Made by a program: the position numbers and the translations under genes. A stretch of DNA of 7,247 nt from Nanobdellota archaeon (lineage in GTDB: Archaea > Nanobdellota > Nanobdellia > Woesearchaeales > B3-WOES), in NCBI GenBank assembly GCA_023131705.1, contig JAGLZG010000080.1:1-7247 (forward strand). The letters are read 5' to 3'. This document shows positions 5,953 to 7,247 of this stretch, piece after piece (the first letter of the stretch is position 1; every line of letters starts with the position of its first letter). Below the pieces are notes generated by a model that ran no database searches, was not told the DNA's origin, and saw only the letters and a list, made by a program, of their open reading frames with translations.

Positions 5953-6156
5953 TCATATCTTTTTATTATTGACTATTTCTGCAAATCTCTCAAAGCTCCT
6001 GTCATAGGTTTTTTCCACATCATCTGGAAAACAGCATGCCGGCAATTCCCTATTGGCCAGATGAAACTTTATACATTCGCAGCAGATTCCTTTTTTACTG
6101 CATGGCTCGTATGTGCAGTTGCAGTTTTCCTTGTTTTCTTCTTGTTTGCATTCCAT
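5953..6156 (-). CDS. Small cysteine-rich DUF6485-like protein
   Basis: This 67-residue protein has nine Cys (residues 3, 12, 14, 19, 25, 26, 28, 41, 42), all in the first two thirds, so it probably binds zinc or an iron-sulfur centre. The order CxC (12-14), then SKKGICCECIKFH (20-32), an LPxCxFP element (38-44) and a closing TYDRSFERF (50-58) fits the DUF6485 family. That family has no known function and is found in anaerobic bacteria and archaea. There is no signal peptide or membrane helix, so it should be cytoplasmic. The ATG at 6156 lies about 28 bases from the centre of the TATA palindrome at 6177-6192, implying a leaderless mRNA. It is divergent from priS and convergent with the htpX remnant. 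The family call is moderate to good. Confidence 0.82.
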   Translation of the reverse strand: MECKQEENKENCNCTYEPCSKKGICCECIKFHLANRELPACCFPDDVEKTYDRSFERFAEIVNNKKI

Positions 6157-6176
6157 TTTTATTGATTAATAATAAA

Positions 6177-6192
6177 AAACTATATATAGTTT
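6177..6192. promoter_or_regulatory. Palindromic TATA box shared by the DUF6485-like gene and priS
   Basis: AAACTATATATAGTTT is a perfect 16-base palindrome with a TATATATA core at 6181-6188. Its centre is about 28 bases from the ATG at 6156 on the minus strand and about 27 bases from the GGGG at 6211 on the plus strand. One box therefore fits both divergent genes, and no second TATA box is seen between them. Confidence 0.6.
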
Positions 6193-6209
6193 ACTTTTAT
6201 ATTCAGGAA

Positions 6210-6220
6210 AGGGGATTAAA
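6210..6220 (+). promoter_or_regulatory. Shine-Dalgarno-like leader that decides the priS start
   Basis: AGGGGATTAAA directly precedes ATA ATT GGT. It differs at one position from the hef leader (AGGGGATTAGA) and has the same 30-base distance from the first base of the TATA core to GGGG. It places the ATA at 6221 where hef has its ATT. Confidence 0.5.
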
Positions 6221-7247
6221 ATAATTGGTCTAAGCACGTTATTAAAGTATTATAAAAGGGAGGATATTCAAAATGCTATTCTGAAGAACAGCAAAGACAG
6301 GGAGGTTGCTGTAAAGTTTGGGAATAAAGGTTTTGGCCACAGACCTGATATACTAAAATACAAGAGAGATATTATTGAGTTAGTCAAGCAAGGCGCAACA
6401 TCTTTTCATGCTTCTGAGGAATTATGGGGCAATCCTTTACAGCTTGAGCCCACTTTAAGAAGAAGTGATTTAGATAATCTAAGGATTGGCTGGGATTTAG
6501 TGCTGGATATTGACTGTCCTGTTTGGGATTTGTCAAAAATAATAACTTGGTTAATCATAAAAGCTCTAAAAAAACATGGTATTAGCTCAATTTCATTAAA
6601 ATTTTCAGGAAATAAAGGATTTCATGTAGGTGTTCCTTTTGAAGCTTTTCCAAGAAAAATATCAGACAATGTGGAAACAAAAAATAAATTCCCAGAAGCT
6701 GCCAGAAAAATCTCCTTATATTTAATAGATTTTATCAGTAAGAACTATACTAGGGTTGAATCCGAAAAAGTAATCTTTGGGGATACATTTAAATTTGATA
6801 TTAATGATTTAAGTAAGATTAGTGGTAAGAGCATAGATAACTTAACTTATTTATATTGTAGAAATTGTAAAAGAAAAATTGAAAAAAAAGGTGAAGGGCA
6901 AGAAGAGATTATTGTAAGGAGTGGTGAAATGGGGGATATTTATTCTATTGATGGGGACTTTCATAAAAAAAATAAAATGAAAAAAGGTATTCATAAAGAA
7001 AAACCATGTAATTGTCAGAATGCAACAGCACATGTAAAATTTTTTAATCCATTATCAATAATAGAAATTGACACAATACTAATCTCTTCAAGGCACCTCT
7101 ATAGGATGCCATACTGCTTTAATGAAAAATCAGGTTTAATATCTGTTCCTATAAACCCGGACAAGGTTTTGGATTTTAACAAGGTCATTGCAATCCCTGA
7201 AAATGTGAAGGTAAGCAAATTTAAGTTTTTAGATGAAAGCAATGTTG
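6221..7247 (+). CDS. priS: DNA primase small (catalytic) subunit PriS, non-canonical start, 3' end outside window
   Basis: PriS makes the RNA primers for archaeal replication, normally together with PriL. The frame is open for 342 residues to the window edge. Seen: an N-terminal TLLKYYKREDIQ; KFGNKGFGHRPD (32-43); the catalytic pair D96-I-D98 after GWDLVL; SGNKGFH (129-135), the primase SGxxGxH motif; and D284 in IEID, the likely third metal ligand, followed by RHLYRMP (291-297). CRNC (213-216) and CNC (263-265) bracket a basic insert and may form a zinc knuckle. The nearest in-frame ATG, GTG or TTG is a GTG at 6500, two codons before D96, far too late. Upstream, the frame is closed by a TAA at 6173 with no canonical start after it. 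The best start is the ATA at 6221 after AGGGGATTAAA, with ATT at 6215 or 6224 as alternatives. A fusion to PriL further downstream cannot be judged. Confidence 0.9.
   Translation, partial: MIGLSTLLKYYKREDIQNAILKNSKDREVAVKFGNKGFGHRPDILKYKRDIIELVKQGATSFHASEELWGNPLQLEPTLRRSDLDNLRIGWDLVLDIDCPVWDLSKIITWLIIKALKKHGISSISLKFSGNKGFHVGVPFEAFPRKISDNVETKNKFPEAARKISLYLIDFISKNYTRVESEKVIFGDTFKFDINDLSKISGKSIDNLTYLYCRNCKRKIEKKGEGQEEIIVRSGEMGDIYSIDGDFHKKNKMKKGIHKEKPCNCQNATAHVKFFNPLSIIEIDTILISSRHLYRMPYCFNEKSGLISVPINPDKVLDFNKVIAIPENVKVSKFKFLDESNV

Noticed and set aside
5889..5972. A 27-codon plus-strand ORF (ATG 5889) at leaderless distance from the TATTTAAA box
   Set aside because: It has no recognisable product and runs into the antisense of the DUF6485-like gene. 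The same bases in another frame give a clear HtpX tail, which explains the sequence better.
6851..7033. Minus-strand open frame rich in Phe and Ile
   Set aside because: It is the antisense of the Lys-rich insert of PriS; its composition is just the complement of A-rich codons.
1..7247. CRISPR array, tRNA, rRNA or transposase gene
   Set aside because: I saw no regularly spaced repeats, cloverleaf-like sequence, rRNA conserved segments or transposase reading frame anywhere in the window.

Overview
The window looks like a piece of an AT-rich archaeal genome, most likely from the DPANN superphylum (Woesearchaeota/Pacearchaeota-like). The lineage is inferred from gene content: a Hef-type helicase-nuclease, an archaeal small primase subunit, a pilin-like protein with a class III signal peptide, a DUF5652-like membrane protein and archaeal TATA-box promoters. 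No rRNA or tRNA gene is present to confirm it.

Layout. Positions 1-1041 (minus) hold the N-terminal 347 residues of a secreted, pilin-like protein with Ig-like repeats; its 3' end lies outside the window. A divergent promoter region (1042-1189) separates it from a plus-strand pair: a site-2-protease-like membrane protein with a degraded zinc motif (1190-1942) and, one base later, a small four-helix membrane protein (1944-2273). Hef follows (about 2330-4543), then a small DUF5652-like membrane protein (4599-4859) ended by a T-rich terminator. On the minus strand lies a Fic-domain protein (4921-5805). Upstream of the Fic gene, a 19-codon plus-strand scrap (5896-5952) matches the C-terminal tail of HtpX-type M48 proteases. 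It abuts, tail to tail, a Cys-rich DUF6485-like gene (5953-6156, minus). That gene shares a palindromic TATA box with the divergent primase small subunit gene priS (about 6221 to beyond the window end).

How the genes relate. Hef (fork repair and restart) and PriS (primer synthesis) are core replication and repair functions, but they are not in one operon. The membrane proteins look like ordinary neighbours. The Fic gene looks like an insertion that displaced most of an htpX gene.

Most notable observation. Both hef and priS lack any in-frame ATG, GTG or TTG ahead of their catalytic cores. Both instead share a TATA box, 30 nt from its first base to a GGGG, and the leader AGGGGATTARAAT, which places an ATT (hef) or ATA (priS) codon at the same offset. 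This points to non-canonical translation starts on two essential-type genes. A gene caller limited to ATG/GTG/TTG would truncate hef and miss the start of priS.
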